A stretch of DNA of 64,000 nt from NCBI RefSeq assembly GCF_001513785.1, contig NZ_LNQS01000010.1:1-64000 (forward strand), in the 5' to 3' direction. A model generated the notes under the pieces. It ran no database searches, was not told the origin of the DNA, and saw only the letters and a program-made list of their open reading frames with translations. Below are positions 53,235-62,359 of this stretch, in pieces. The stretch comes from Rheinheimera sp. EpRS3. Lineage in GTDB: Bacteria; Pseudomonadota; Gammaproteobacteria; Enterobacterales; Alteromonadaceae. Within the stretch, counting starts at the first letter, position 1; every line of letters begins with the position of its first letter. The position numbers and the translations under genes were made by a program.

Positions 53235-54021
53235 TATTTTACCAACGCCGCTGTTAATACTGGGCCTGACCGGCGCAGTCTGGCTAACAGGTTTTGCAGT
53301 AGCCGACGAAACCAAAGGCCTGGCTATTGCCCAAGAGCGCAAAGTGCGCGATGCCGGTTGGGGTGACAGTGAAAGCCGCACCACTATGGTACTGCGTAAT
53401 GCCAAAGGGGATGAAAGCCGGCGGGAAATCCGTACTGCCGCACTGGAAGTGCAGGGCGATGGCGATAAGGGGCTGACCATTTTTGACGAGCCGCGGGATG
53501 TACGCGGTACCGCCTTTTTAAACCACTCGCACCCGACAGCAGAAGATGATCAGTGGCTGTATCTGCCGGCCATAAAACGGGTGAAACGTATTGCATCACG
53601 CAATAAATCGGGGCCTTTTATGGGCAGTGAATTTGCCTACGAAGATTTAAGCTCGTTTGAAATCGAAAAATACCGTTTTAGCTACCTGCGTGACGAAAGT
53701 TGTAATGACCAGCCTTGCTTTGTACTGGAGCAAGTACCTGCTGACGAGTTTTCCGGCTATAGCAAAACAGTGGTTTGGGTAGATCAGCAGCATTACCGTT
53801 TATATAAGGCCGAATATTACGATCGCAAAAATACGCTGTTAAAAACGCTGACATTGCACGACTATCAGCTGTATCTGGATAAATACTGGCGCCCGCATAA
53901 GCTCAGTATGGTGAATCACCAGACCGGAAAAAGCACCGATCTGTTAATCCATCAGATCAGTTTTAATACTGGCCGCACGGCGGCAGACTTTGACACCAAT
54001 GCGCTGCAACGGGTGCGCTAG
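53227..54021 (+). CDS. LolA-like outer-membrane lipoprotein-sorting protein
   Basis: A 264-residue periplasmic protein with a signal peptide (MRNILPTPLLILGLTGAVWLTGFAVA). The mature part matches the family annotated as outer membrane lipoprotein-sorting protein (LolA/LolB-like half-barrel): KGLTIFDEPRDVRGTAFLNHSH, QWLYLPAIKRVKRIASRNKSGPFMGSEFAYEDLSSFEIEKY. Start at 53227 with AAGGAAAG upstream. Members routinely follow an MMPL/RND gene and presumably ferry a hydrophobic cargo across the periplasm; real LolA function is not implied. Confidence 0.9.
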   Translation: MRNILPTPLLILGLTGAVWLTGFAVADETKGLAIAQERKVRDAGWGDSESRTTMVLRNAKGDESRREIRTAALEVQGDGDKGLTIFDEPRDVRGTAFLNHSHPTAEDDQWLYLPAIKRVKRIASRNKSGPFMGSEFAYEDLSSFEIEKYRFSYLRDESCNDQPCFVLEQVPADEFSGYSKTVVWVDQQHYRLYKAEYYDRKNTLLKTLTLHDYQLYLDKYWRPHKLSMVNHQTGKSTDLLIHQISFNTGRTAADFDTNALQRVR

Positions 54022-54039
54022 CACAAGGATACTTTAGCG

Positions 54040-55686
54040 ATGCATCAGCTGACTTCTGCTCTGGTATTCTGTACTGCGCTGGCTCAGGCACAGCCGCAGC
54101 AACTGCCTCCGGTACAGCCGACAGATACCTTATGGAAACTGGCAACTGCAGCCCGACCGGACGAACAGGTGGCTATGGTGCAGGTGGTTTATGCACTGTG
54201 GCAGGTTAATCCGCAGGCATTTCGCGCTAACAATATCAACGCTCTGCAGCGCGGCGCTGTATTAAAGGTGCCGCAGCGGGCGCAAATGCTGGCTACGCCG
54301 GTATCGCAGGCCCGGCAATGGTATTATCAGTCCATTGCCGATAAGCCGCTTGGTGTGGTTACGCCAGCACAGTACATTAATGTTGCTGCGGCGCCAGTAG
54401 CAGAAAACCGCCGCGACGCTATCAGTACCACCACAGCCAGTACTGCCGACACAGAACAGCCCACCTCGGCGGCACAGCTCAGTAGCGCAGCAATATTACA
54501 GCGCCGGGCAATAGCCGCAGCACAACCCGGGGCCAGCCCGGATGTTACACCGAACAGCTGGCAGCAAAATCTTAGCAATGATTACAGTCTGCATCTGCAG
54601 CAACGCTATTACCCACAGCAGGGAGAGCAAGGCCAGGCCAAAGCGCACAGCAGTGTGGCCATTAGCGCTGAGTGGGTTTGGCAAAGTGATAACCGTGCTC
54701 ACCAGATCGCCATTGAGCCTTTTTTGCGGCTGGACCAACGTGATAATAAGCGCAACCTGGCCGACCTGCGCCAGGCCTACTGGCAGTATGCCGGCACAGG
54801 CTATGATATTAAAGCCGGTGTTGACATCGTGTTTTGGGGCGTGACGGAGTCGCAGCATCTGGTAGATGTTATTAACCAGACCGATCTGGTCGCCAGTGTG
54901 GATGGCGAAACCAAGTTGGGTCAGCCAATGTTAAACTGGAATCTGTATGGCGACGCTGGTACTTTTTCGTTGTATCTGCTGCCTTATTTTCGCGAGCGTA
55001 CCCTGCCGGGCCCTGATGGCCGTTTAAGGCCGCCGCTGCCTATCGACAGCGATAATCCGTTTTATGAGTCGGCACAAGCTGAGCAAAACCTCGACTTCGC
55101 CTTACGCTGGAGCCGGCAGTTTGGCGCGCTGGATTTAGGCCTGAGTTATTTTGAAGGCAATAATCGTGATCCGCAGCTACAGCTAACCTCAACTGGCAAC
55201 CTGCAGCCGGTGTATCTGCAGATGCAGCAACTGGGGCTGGACAGCCAGTGGCTTAGCGGTAGCTGGGCCTGGAAATTGGAAAGCATTTATCGCAAAACCC
55301 GGCAGCAAGACTTTATCGCCAGCACCGCCGGCTTTGAATATACCCAGGTCGGTGTATTCGGTAGTAGCTGGGATTTGGGCTGGATCGCCGAATACCAGTA
55401 CGACAGCCGCGACCGGCAGGCGCCAGTACCAGGGCAGAATGATGTGTTTATCGGTGGCCGTATTGTTGCCAATGATGAGGCAGGCAGCGAAATTCTGCTG
55501 GGAATTATGCAGGATTTGCAGAACAGCAACAGCCGCAGTGGCAAGCTCGAAGCCTCTATGCGTTTGTCGAACAGCCTGCGTTTAAGACTGGATGCCTGGT
55601 TCTTTCAAAGCCACCTGACATCAGATCCACTGTACTTTATGCGCCGCGACGACTACCTGCAGCTGAGCCTGGATTTTTACTTCTGA
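54040..55686 (+). CDS. Outer-membrane barrel with N-terminal FimV/LysM-like domain
   Basis: A 548-residue exported protein. After a signal peptide, residues about 24-85 (PTDTLWKLATAARPDEQVAMVQVVYALWQVNPQAFRANNINALQRGAVLKVP) match the LysM-like domain seen at the start of FimV, which binds peptidoglycan. A linker rich in Ala, Thr and Ser (to about 165) leads to a porin-like beta-barrel (about 170-548) that ends YLQLSLDFYF with terminal Phe. The barrel shows DUF1302-like features. It is the third gene of the operon with the RND exporter and LolA-like protein, and may be the outer-membrane exit, anchored to the cell wall. Fusion of a LysM-like domain to a barrel is unusual. Confidence 0.8.
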   Translation: MHQLTSALVFCTALAQAQPQQLPPVQPTDTLWKLATAARPDEQVAMVQVVYALWQVNPQAFRANNINALQRGAVLKVPQRAQMLATPVSQARQWYYQSIADKPLGVVTPAQYINVAAAPVAENRRDAISTTTASTADTEQPTSAAQLSSAAILQRRAIAAAQPGASPDVTPNSWQQNLSNDYSLHLQQRYYPQQGEQGQAKAHSSVAISAEWVWQSDNRAHQIAIEPFLRLDQRDNKRNLADLRQAYWQYAGTGYDIKAGVDIVFWGVTESQHLVDVINQTDLVASVDGETKLGQPMLNWNLYGDAGTFSLYLLPYFRERTLPGPDGRLRPPLPIDSDNPFYESAQAEQNLDFALRWSRQFGALDLGLSYFEGNNRDPQLQLTSTGNLQPVYLQMQQLGLDSQWLSGSWAWKLESIYRKTRQQDFIASTAGFEYTQVGVFGSSWDLGWIAEYQYDSRDRQAPVPGQNDVFIGGRIVANDEAGSEILLGIMQDLQNSNSRSGKLEASMRLSNSLRLRLDAWFFQSHLTSDPLYFMRRDDYLQLSLDFYF

Positions 55687-55690
55687 CACC

Positions 55691-56257
55691 TCAGCTAAGT
55701 GGCGTTTCTGCCGGCTCTGCTGCTGGGGTTTCCAGAATTAACTTCAGGTTTTCCAGGCCTTGTTGTAAATCTGCCGCTATCATTGCTTCAACATCCATAA
55801 ACAGCAGCATCAGGTTCATTGGATACGGCATATGGCCGGCAAAACCCCAGGTCACCCGGGTTTGTTCTGCGCTAACGGCTTCTGTTTGCATATAAGCTGG
55901 CGACACCGCGGCATAAGGCTGATAAAAACGCAGCTCGTAATCTATCCGCGAGCCTTCCACTATGGCTTTTATTTCCTGCTCGCCGGTGCCAACATCTGAA
56001 TTTTCACTATGCCAGCCCGAAACAAAACCCACAGTGCCGTCAACACCGCGATCAGTTTTTTGCATATTCGGGTCCTGGGCGGCCCATACACTGAAGTTGT
56101 CCTGATTAGTTAAAAAACGAATATAATCAAACACCACCGTCACCGGTTGCTGAATAACCACCTGAGTTTCTACTTTATAATCCTGCTTTACAAATAATGC
56201 CGCCAGCAAGGGGATCGCCAACAACGCTAGCACCACAACCAGTACTTTCTTTAACAT
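55691..56257 (-). CDS. SRPBCC (polyketide-cyclase-like) protein with N-terminal membrane anchor
   Basis: A 188-residue protein with an N-terminal hydrophobic anchor (MLKKVLVVVLALLAIPLLAALFV), then a START-like domain (EVTQVVIQQP-type start, VFDYIRFLTNQDNFSVWAAQDPNM, and VTWGFAGHMPYPMNLMLLFM). Relatives bind lipids or polyketides. AAGGA lies 9 bases ahead of the ATG at 56257, so an in-frame TTG upstream is not needed. It converges on the barrel gene with 4 bases between the stops. Confidence 0.85.
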   Translation of the reverse strand: MLKKVLVVVLALLAIPLLAALFVKQDYKVETQVVIQQPVTVVFDYIRFLTNQDNFSVWAAQDPNMQKTDRGVDGTVGFVSGWHSENSDVGTGEQEIKAIVEGSRIDYELRFYQPYAAVSPAYMQTEAVSAEQTRVTWGFAGHMPYPMNLMLLFMDVEAMIAADLQQGLENLKLILETPAAEPAETPLS

Positions 56258-56597
56258 AGTGAGCAATCCTTATTATGCTGCGACATTATTCTGCTGTAAT
56301 GCCTGATGGCGCTGTTACCCTTTGTTTAAACGCCGCCTGTTTAAACCCGACCCGCTTAAACATAGCTCGCTTTTTGTTAACACTCCAGCAGTGGCTGCTA
56401 TTGTTAGCAAAAGCGTTATTTGTGTCGTCAATTCAACCACATAGTGGTCATAACCGCCAGGCTTTAGCGCCACTTTAAAATATAAGTGTTTAATTACAAC
56501 AACTTAAATTCGGGCATTTATTTTGCAGTGCTTTTGTTAAGCGCTTTGGCAAACTTAGCCATTATTGAATAAACCAGACAAACAACAAGGACATCAT
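56258..56597. other. 340-bp divergent region without a supported gene
   Basis: It contains an open frame (56275-56478) without ribosome site and with poor protein character, which I reject. AT content is higher than in flanking genes, as expected for two divergent promoters (the SRPBCC gene leftward, the beta-repeat lipoprotein rightward). No repeat or RNA is recognised. Confidence 0.45.
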
Positions 56598-57350
56598 ATG
56601 AAAAGCACTGTTATTACTGTATTCGCTGCCGGCTTACTCAGTGGCTGTGTTATTTATGTTGGCAACGGCCACGCCGGCGACTTACAGCATGAAGAACGCA
56701 AACTGACATTAGATGGTGCAGCTTTAACACAGCTGGTAGCAGATACCGGCGCCGGTAAACTGGATATTATCGGTGAGGCCGGCCGCAGCGAAATAGAAAT
56801 GGTCGCCAACATTTATTATTACCAGGCTGACGATATCCGCCTGAGCCTGACAACCAGTGGCAATAGTGCGGTACTGGAAGCCGGGTTCGATAAAAGCTTT
56901 TATAACGGCAACAGCCCTTATATCGACGTGCTCATTAAGGTTCCTGAACACTTCGGCCTGACGCTGGATGACGGCTCGGGCGACACTGACATCCGTGGTC
57001 TGCAGGGCGATTTACAGGTAGACGATGGTTCCGGTGATTTGCGCATTAGTGGCGGCGCCAATGTAAAGGTGGAAGATGGCTCGGGCAATTTACTGATTGA
57101 GCAGGTCAGCGGCAAACTGACAGTAGATGATGGCTCCGGTGATCTGACTATCCGTCAGGTAACCGGTAATGTAACGATTGAAGATGGTTCAGGCGATATC
57201 GTGGTCAACGCGGTGGGCGGTGTCGTTACTATTGATGACGGCTCCGGCGATATTAACGTAGACGGTGCCGGCGGCCTGACCATTCTCGACAGCGGCTCCG
57301 GTGGTTTAAAGCTGAATGCCATAAACGGCCCGGTAAAAATTAACGATTAA
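56598..57350 (+). CDS. DUF4097-like lipoprotein with repeated DGSG motifs
   Basis: A 250-residue lipoprotein; the start at 56598 has AAGGA upstream and gives a signal peptide with lipobox LSGC (Cys16). After a short linker there are seven repeats of about 17-19 residues, each of the form [LVI]-x-[DE]DGSG[DN]-[LIT]-x-[LIV] (for example VDDGSGDLRISG, VEDGSGNLLIEQ, IEDGSGDIVVNA). The first (about 125) is LDDGSGDTDIRG and the last is degenerate (LDSGSGGLKL). This is the beta-solenoid pattern of DUF4097 proteins. The regular DGSG turns could bind calcium. Function unknown. Confidence 0.85.
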   Translation: MKSTVITVFAAGLLSGCVIYVGNGHAGDLQHEERKLTLDGAALTQLVADTGAGKLDIIGEAGRSEIEMVANIYYYQADDIRLSLTTSGNSAVLEAGFDKSFYNGNSPYIDVLIKVPEHFGLTLDDGSGDTDIRGLQGDLQVDDGSGDLRISGGANVKVEDGSGNLLIEQVSGKLTVDDGSGDLTIRQVTGNVTIEDGSGDIVVNAVGGVVTIDDGSGDINVDGAGGLTILDSGSGGLKLNAINGPVKIND

Positions 57351-57450
57351 GCCGGTTAACCAGACAAATTTTGTTTATTTCACGCTATCGCATTTGGCTT
57401 AAGGCAAAACTGCGGTAGCATTACGCCTTTGTGTTCAACCTTCAGGCGTT

Positions 57451-60400
57451 ATGACAACCGATACTGCGTTTCCACTTAGCCAGCAACAGCTGGAACACTG
57501 GTTTGATGCCATGACCTTTCACCGGGCTCAGGCGTATTTGCAGGCCGGTAAAGTGGTCAAGCTGGAATACAACAGCGACTTATCTGAGATCAGCGCCCAG
57601 GTGTGGGGCGCCGCCTTTACGCCGTACCGGCAATTTATCAGCCTGAAACACAACAGCAGCGGCTGGCAATTGCAAAACCGCTGTACCTGCCCGGTAGGCG
57701 CTAACTGCAAGCATGTGCTGGCCGTATTGCTGCGGCTGCAACGCGATTACCAGCAACACAAGCTGCAACTGGAGCAACAACCGGTACGCCAGCTCAACCA
57801 GTGGTTTGAACAGGTAGAACAATCACTTGCCCCGGCGCAAGATGAAAAAGATGTGGTGCTGTATCTATTGTCATACGGCCAGGCCGGGCTGCAACTTAGC
57901 CCGCGCCGGGTGCGCGAAAGCAAAAAAGGCGGTTATACCAAAGGCGTTGCCATTGGCAAATACGATTTGGTGACACCCGGCATACCGCACTGGATTGATG
58001 AACAGGATTACCGCCTGCTAAGTTATTTCCGTGCTCAAAGCCTACGCGATTTACCGCTACTGGAAGGTGACTGGGGCTATCAGTTGTTGCAACAATTACT
58101 GGGCAGTGGCCGCTGCTTTTTTTCTGAAGCGCGCTACGCGGTGCAGCAAGGGCCGAAACGGGCACTGGCTTTTACCTGGCAGGATACCGCCGCAGGCCAG
58201 CAACTGGGCTGGCAACTGGACGACGATGACCGCGACTTCGAACTGGTATATACCGATCCGCCCTGTTATCTGGACACCAGTTACTACCAGATAGGCGAAC
58301 TGGACACCGCCCTGAGCAGTGCGCAGTTAAAGCTGTTAAACAAAATGCCGCCTATACCGCAGCAGGCGCTGGCACCCAGCATCAGTCGCTTGCAGCAGCT
58401 GTTTAACCAAACCAGCCTGCCATTACCCAGCGCCGCCGGATTAAAACAAATCAGCAGCACACCTCGGCCGGTATTGCAGCTAAAAATGCTGCCACACAAA
58501 GCTAAAAACCGCAGCGAACCCACTGCTGTACTGCAGTTTCAGTATGCCAGCTACCTGTTGCCGCTTAATCTGACACAAGCACAAACTGAGCTGGTGCAGG
58601 ACAACACCACCGTTTTTATAAAACGCCACCGGGCGACAGAAACCAGCGCGCTGGAGCAATTGTTACAGCTTGAACTGCTGCAACTGCCGGCATTGCCACC
58701 ACCTTATAGCGAGCAAAGTGCGTTTGGCGTCGGCGAAGGGCCAGACAACCCGCTGCTATGGCAACCCTTGCTGGACGCCCTGCCACAGTTGGAACAACAA
58801 GGCTGGCATATCGCCCGCGATGATAATTTTAATCTGGATATATTAAGCGATGCGCCCTACCTGCAGGTGCAGGACAACGCTGTAGGTGGTTTTGCTTTAG
58901 CCATACAGGTTGATATCGACGGCACTCAGGTGCCGCTGTTGCCGTTGATCAGCCAGTGGCTGCGCCAGCACGGCCTGCCCGACGCCGGTAAACCCATCTG
59001 GTTGTCATTACCGCAAGGTAAGCTGGCCTTACCGCTGGCGCTGATCCAGCCGTTTATCGACACCATTATTGAACTGCTAAACCCGAACAAGCCACAGTTC
59101 AGCCTGGATTTACCAGCCTTTAAAGCGGCATTATTACCGCCAGAAACCGCGAAGGACATTCAGTTTTTAAACGCCCAGCGTGTACAGCGCCTGAGCCACC
59201 TGTTACATAATTTTAATGGTATTACGCCGTGCGACGTGCCGCAGGGCCTGCAAGCATCACTACGTGATTATCAATTACAGGGCTTAAGCTGGCTGAGCTT
59301 TTTGCGTGAGTTTGGCTTAGGCGGCATTTTGGCCGACGATATGGGCCTGGGTAAAACACTGCAAACGCTAAGCCTGCTACTGCTGCAAAAGCAGCGTGGT
59401 GAACTGCAACACCCGGCGCTGATTATCTGCCCTACCAGCGTGTTGGGTAACTGGCTGGCCGAGGCTGAGCGGTTTACACCACAGCTGCGGGTATTACAAA
59501 TTCATGGCAATAAACGCCAGCCTCTGTTTAATGAACTGGCCAATTACGATCTGATCGTAACCAGCTATCCGCTGGTGGTGCGGGATCATAAGTATTATCA
59601 GAACCAGCCGCTGAGCGCCGTTATTCTGGACGAAGCCCAGCATATTAAAAATGCCGGCAGCCTGGCGGCCAAAGCTGTGCGCTTATTAAAAGCTGACTTT
59701 AAACTGGCACTGTCGGGCACCCCGCTGGAAAACCACTTAGGCGAGTTAAAATCGATTTTTGATTTTGTGCTGCCGGGCCTGCTGGGTAATGACGCCCACT
59801 TTAACCAGGTATACCGCAAACCGATTGAAAAACACGGCGATGCAGAGCGCGCCCATGCATTAAAGGCCCGTATCGCGCCCTTTATGCTGCGCCGCACCAA
59901 GGCTCAGGTAGCCAGCGAGTTACCAGACAAAACCGAGATAGTGCAACTGCTGGAATTAGAAAGCGACCAGCGCAACCTGTACGAAAGTATCCGCCTGGTA
60001 ATGGAAACCAAAGTACGCGAATTATTTGTGCAAAAAGGCGTGGCCGCCAGCCAGATCCAGTTTTTAGATGCACTGTTAAAGCTGCGCCAGGCCTGTTGCG
60101 ACGCCCGGCTGGTGCCGGTTGAGCATGCCCGCTCGGTGCAAAGCAATGCCAAGTTACAATGGCTGCGCGACACCCTGCCGGAAATGCTGGAAGAGGGCCG
60201 CAATATTTTACTCTTCAGCCAGTTTGCCAGCATGCTGACACTGATAGAAGATGAGCTAAACGCACTGGGCATCAGCTACAGCAAACTCACCGGCCAGACC
60301 AAACACCGCCAGCAACAGATTGATGCCTTTCAAAGTGGTGAAACCCGGGTATTTTTGATCAGTTTAAAAGCCGGCGGCACCGGTTTAAACCTTACCGCCG

Positions 60401-60654
60401 CCGATACCGTAATTCACTACGATCCGTGGTGGAACCCGGCCGCAGAAGCGCAGGCTACCGATCGCGCCCACCGCATTGGCCAGAAAAAAGCCGTGTTTGT
60501 TTATAAGCTTATCGCCAGCAATACGGTAGAGCAAAAAGTACAACTGCTGCAGCAACACAAACGCCAGCTGGCCGACCAGCTGTTTGCCGGTGGCCAGGGT
60601 CAGCCATGGCAAGGCAAGGCCGAAGATTTACTGGCGTTATTCAGTGCTGACTAA
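57451..60654 (+). CDS. SWI2/SNF2-family helicase with SWIM zinc finger
   Basis: A 1067-residue ATP-dependent DNA translocase. Near residues 78-88 the SWIM motif CTCPVGANCKH (CxC...CxH) is clear. The Snf2 ATPase follows at about 600-1060: motif I DDMGLGKT (about 630), motif II DEAQHIKN (about 727), and helicase C with LLFSQFASMLTLIEDEL, ISLKAGGTGLNLT, and QATDRAHRIGQ. Between them lies a long, Gln/Leu-rich bacterial SNF2-associated region. It probably remodels protein-DNA complexes or RNA polymerase, like other bacterial Snf2 proteins, but its target is unknown. It converges on the amylase gene with 11 bases between the stops. Confidence 0.93.
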   Translation: MTTDTAFPLSQQQLEHWFDAMTFHRAQAYLQAGKVVKLEYNSDLSEISAQVWGAAFTPYRQFISLKHNSSGWQLQNRCTCPVGANCKHVLAVLLRLQRDYQQHKLQLEQQPVRQLNQWFEQVEQSLAPAQDEKDVVLYLLSYGQAGLQLSPRRVRESKKGGYTKGVAIGKYDLVTPGIPHWIDEQDYRLLSYFRAQSLRDLPLLEGDWGYQLLQQLLGSGRCFFSEARYAVQQGPKRALAFTWQDTAAGQQLGWQLDDDDRDFELVYTDPPCYLDTSYYQIGELDTALSSAQLKLLNKMPPIPQQALAPSISRLQQLFNQTSLPLPSAAGLKQISSTPRPVLQLKMLPHKAKNRSEPTAVLQFQYASYLLPLNLTQAQTELVQDNTTVFIKRHRATETSALEQLLQLELLQLPALPPPYSEQSAFGVGEGPDNPLLWQPLLDALPQLEQQGWHIARDDNFNLDILSDAPYLQVQDNAVGGFALAIQVDIDGTQVPLLPLISQWLRQHGLPDAGKPIWLSLPQGKLALPLALIQPFIDTIIELLNPNKPQFSLDLPAFKAALLPPETAKDIQFLNAQRVQRLSHLLHNFNGITPCDVPQGLQASLRDYQLQGLSWLSFLREFGLGGILADDMGLGKTLQTLSLLLLQKQRGELQHPALIICPTSVLGNWLAEAERFTPQLRVLQIHGNKRQPLFNELANYDLIVTSYPLVVRDHKYYQNQPLSAVILDEAQHIKNAGSLAAKAVRLLKADFKLALSGTPLENHLGELKSIFDFVLPGLLGNDAHFNQVYRKPIEKHGDAERAHALKARIAPFMLRRTKAQVASELPDKTEIVQLLELESDQRNLYESIRLVMETKVRELFVQKGVAASQIQFLDALLKLRQACCDARLVPVEHARSVQSNAKLQWLRDTLPEMLEEGRNILLFSQFASMLTLIEDELNALGISYSKLTGQTKHRQQQIDAFQSGETRVFLISLKAGGTGLNLTAADTVIHYDPWWNPAAEAQATDRAHRIGQKKAVFVYKLIASNTVEQKVQLLQQHKRQLADQLFAGGQGQPWQGKAEDLLALFSAD

Positions 60655-60665
60655 GCATAAACTAC

Positions 60666-62090
60666 TTAGTCGGCATACCACATTCTGACCTGGCGTGCCG
60701 GAATGCTGAAGTTGTAGCTGCCACCATTGATATACACCAGATTGCCGCCACTTAGCACATCGCGGTAATTGCGATACCAGTAAAAACGGCCGTTGGTGTT
60801 AATGTTAAAGCTCTGGTTGCTGCTGCACTTATTAATGCCTACCACCCCTTCCTGGCCACGACGGAACAAAATGGCGCAATCATTCCAGGCCAGCATTTCC
60901 ATGCCCTGCCCCTGCATACGGTTATGGAAATTCAGCATTTTGCCAATATGATCGGCTTTATAAGCATTGACCCAGCGGTTGCTATCAGTACCGGTGCTGT
61001 CACTAAATATCAGCGGTTTACCGCCATCACGGCCCATAATGTAGGCATAGGCCAGATACTCGTCGGTAGCATCCATAATCAGATAGCGAAAGCCGTCATT
61101 GGTAGGAATATCATGCGTAATCGTAAAGGTTACCGCCCGGCTGTTTTGCAGCGCCTGGCCGTTAGATAACGGGTTAACCAGCTGGCTTAAGCTACCGCCA
61201 AAACCAAAGGCACTGCGAATCGCGCTAAACAGCGGAAAATCGTAGGCTTTATGGTCGGTATAGGCCAGGTAAGGCGATAAAAAGCTGTCGTACTCATTAT
61301 TACCGGCGCCTCCACTGGTAATTATTTCACCAAATACGTACATGCCGCTTTTAATGCTGCTGGTGAAAATTTCATTAATATGCCAGATAGTCATATGCTT
61401 GGCCGCATCAACCCGAAAGCCCTTTACGCCCAGTGCTTTTAACGCACTAAGATAAGCGCGCTGTTGCTGTACCACCCAGCTGTTGGGGTTTAAATCCGGT
61501 AAACCGGCATCACCCGCGCCGCCGCACAGCCGCCAGTTTTGTACCTGCCATACATCGTTATAGTTGCTGATACAGTTGGCCGGGTTAAAGTCGCTGGCAC
61601 CAAACAAGCCCTGGGTTAAATTGCCAAATAAACGCTGGTTATTCCAGTAACTGCTGTTACTGCCATAGCTATTTACTGCCGCCTGGCCGGGGAAATCGGT
61701 CGCGCCGTTACGCTCATTTGCCATATGGTTTAATACTATATCGGCGTATACATCAACTTTACGCGCCGGGTTGGCGTCGTTCAGGGCATTGATCATATTT
61801 ACAAACGACTGCTTGTTGCCTTTGCAGTGGTCAATTACGCGGATATCCTGCGGCTGATAACGCTGCCACCAGGCACAGTTACCCGCGTTCGATTTTAGCG
61901 GCGGCGCCACTAATACCGCTTTGTAACCCAGATTTTTAATTTCAGTCGCCTTAGCGGCGACTTCGTCATAATGCCAGTCAAACGCATGTAAAATCGCATC
62001 GGCAACAGCAGCCGACGAAAATACGCCTGAACTAACAACTAATGTCAGCCACAATAGCTGACGCTTTAACATGGTACTGATTACTTGCAT
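60666..62090 (-). CDS. Secreted GH13 alpha-amylase
   Basis: A 474-residue secreted alpha-amylase with a signal peptide (RQLLWLTLVVSSGVFSSAAVADA). AGGA lies 7 bases before the ATG at 62090. Catalytic residues are Asp228 in GFRVDAAKH and Glu255 in FGEIIT. Region I is DIVLNHMAN. Region IV is the unusual ITHDIPTN with Asp327. Its Cys pairs (NCAWW, IDHCK, NCIS, RLCGG, NDCAI, NKCSS) suggest disulfides of an extracellular enzyme. It resembles Aeromonas/Pseudoalteromonas-type alpha-amylases that attack starch outside the cell. Unlike the other glucan loci here it has no TGCATACGTATGCA-type site upstream. Confidence 0.9.
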   Translation of the reverse strand: MQVISTMLKRQLLWLTLVVSSGVFSSAAVADAILHAFDWHYDEVAAKATEIKNLGYKAVLVAPPLKSNAGNCAWWQRYQPQDIRVIDHCKGNKQSFVNMINALNDANPARKVDVYADIVLNHMANERNGATDFPGQAAVNSYGSNSSYWNNQRLFGNLTQGLFGASDFNPANCISNYNDVWQVQNWRLCGGAGDAGLPDLNPNSWVVQQQRAYLSALKALGVKGFRVDAAKHMTIWHINEIFTSSIKSGMYVFGEIITSGGAGNNEYDSFLSPYLAYTDHKAYDFPLFSAIRSAFGFGGSLSQLVNPLSNGQALQNSRAVTFTITHDIPTNDGFRYLIMDATDEYLAYAYIMGRDGGKPLIFSDSTGTDSNRWVNAYKADHIGKMLNFHNRMQGQGMEMLAWNDCAILFRRGQEGVVGINKCSSNQSFNINTNGRFYWYRNYRDVLSGGNLVYINGGSYNFSIPARQVRMWYAD

Positions 62091-62359
62091 TGGTCTATCC
62101 TTTATTTTTCATTGGTTTATGCAAGCCATCCGTGAGTGGGTAGCAGTGTGGTTAAGCCCACACCACTAAGTGTTATTGACAACAAGCTCCGTTAACACAC
62201 CGCGAGCCTACGCCTTTAGCTGCAAAATTTATTGCCTATATACGCCAATTTTACAACTTAGCTACATTGGGAACAAAGTGTCTCATTGACCCGTTGCCAT
62301 GCCGGATTTAGGCTTAGCAACACCTGAGTTAACACCAGACAACAGCAGGCAGAATAACA
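62091..62359. other. 269-bp divergent promoter region
   Basis: Between the amylase and the Mpo1-like gene. GTGTGG pairs with CCACAC (62145-62162) around a 6-base loop. No small gene, operator of the TACGTA type or RNA is recognised. Confidence 0.35.

Noticed and set aside
56275-56478. 67-residue open frame on the + strand
   Set aside because: No ribosome site, Leu/Ala-biased ORF without domain character, and it occupies a divergent promoter region.
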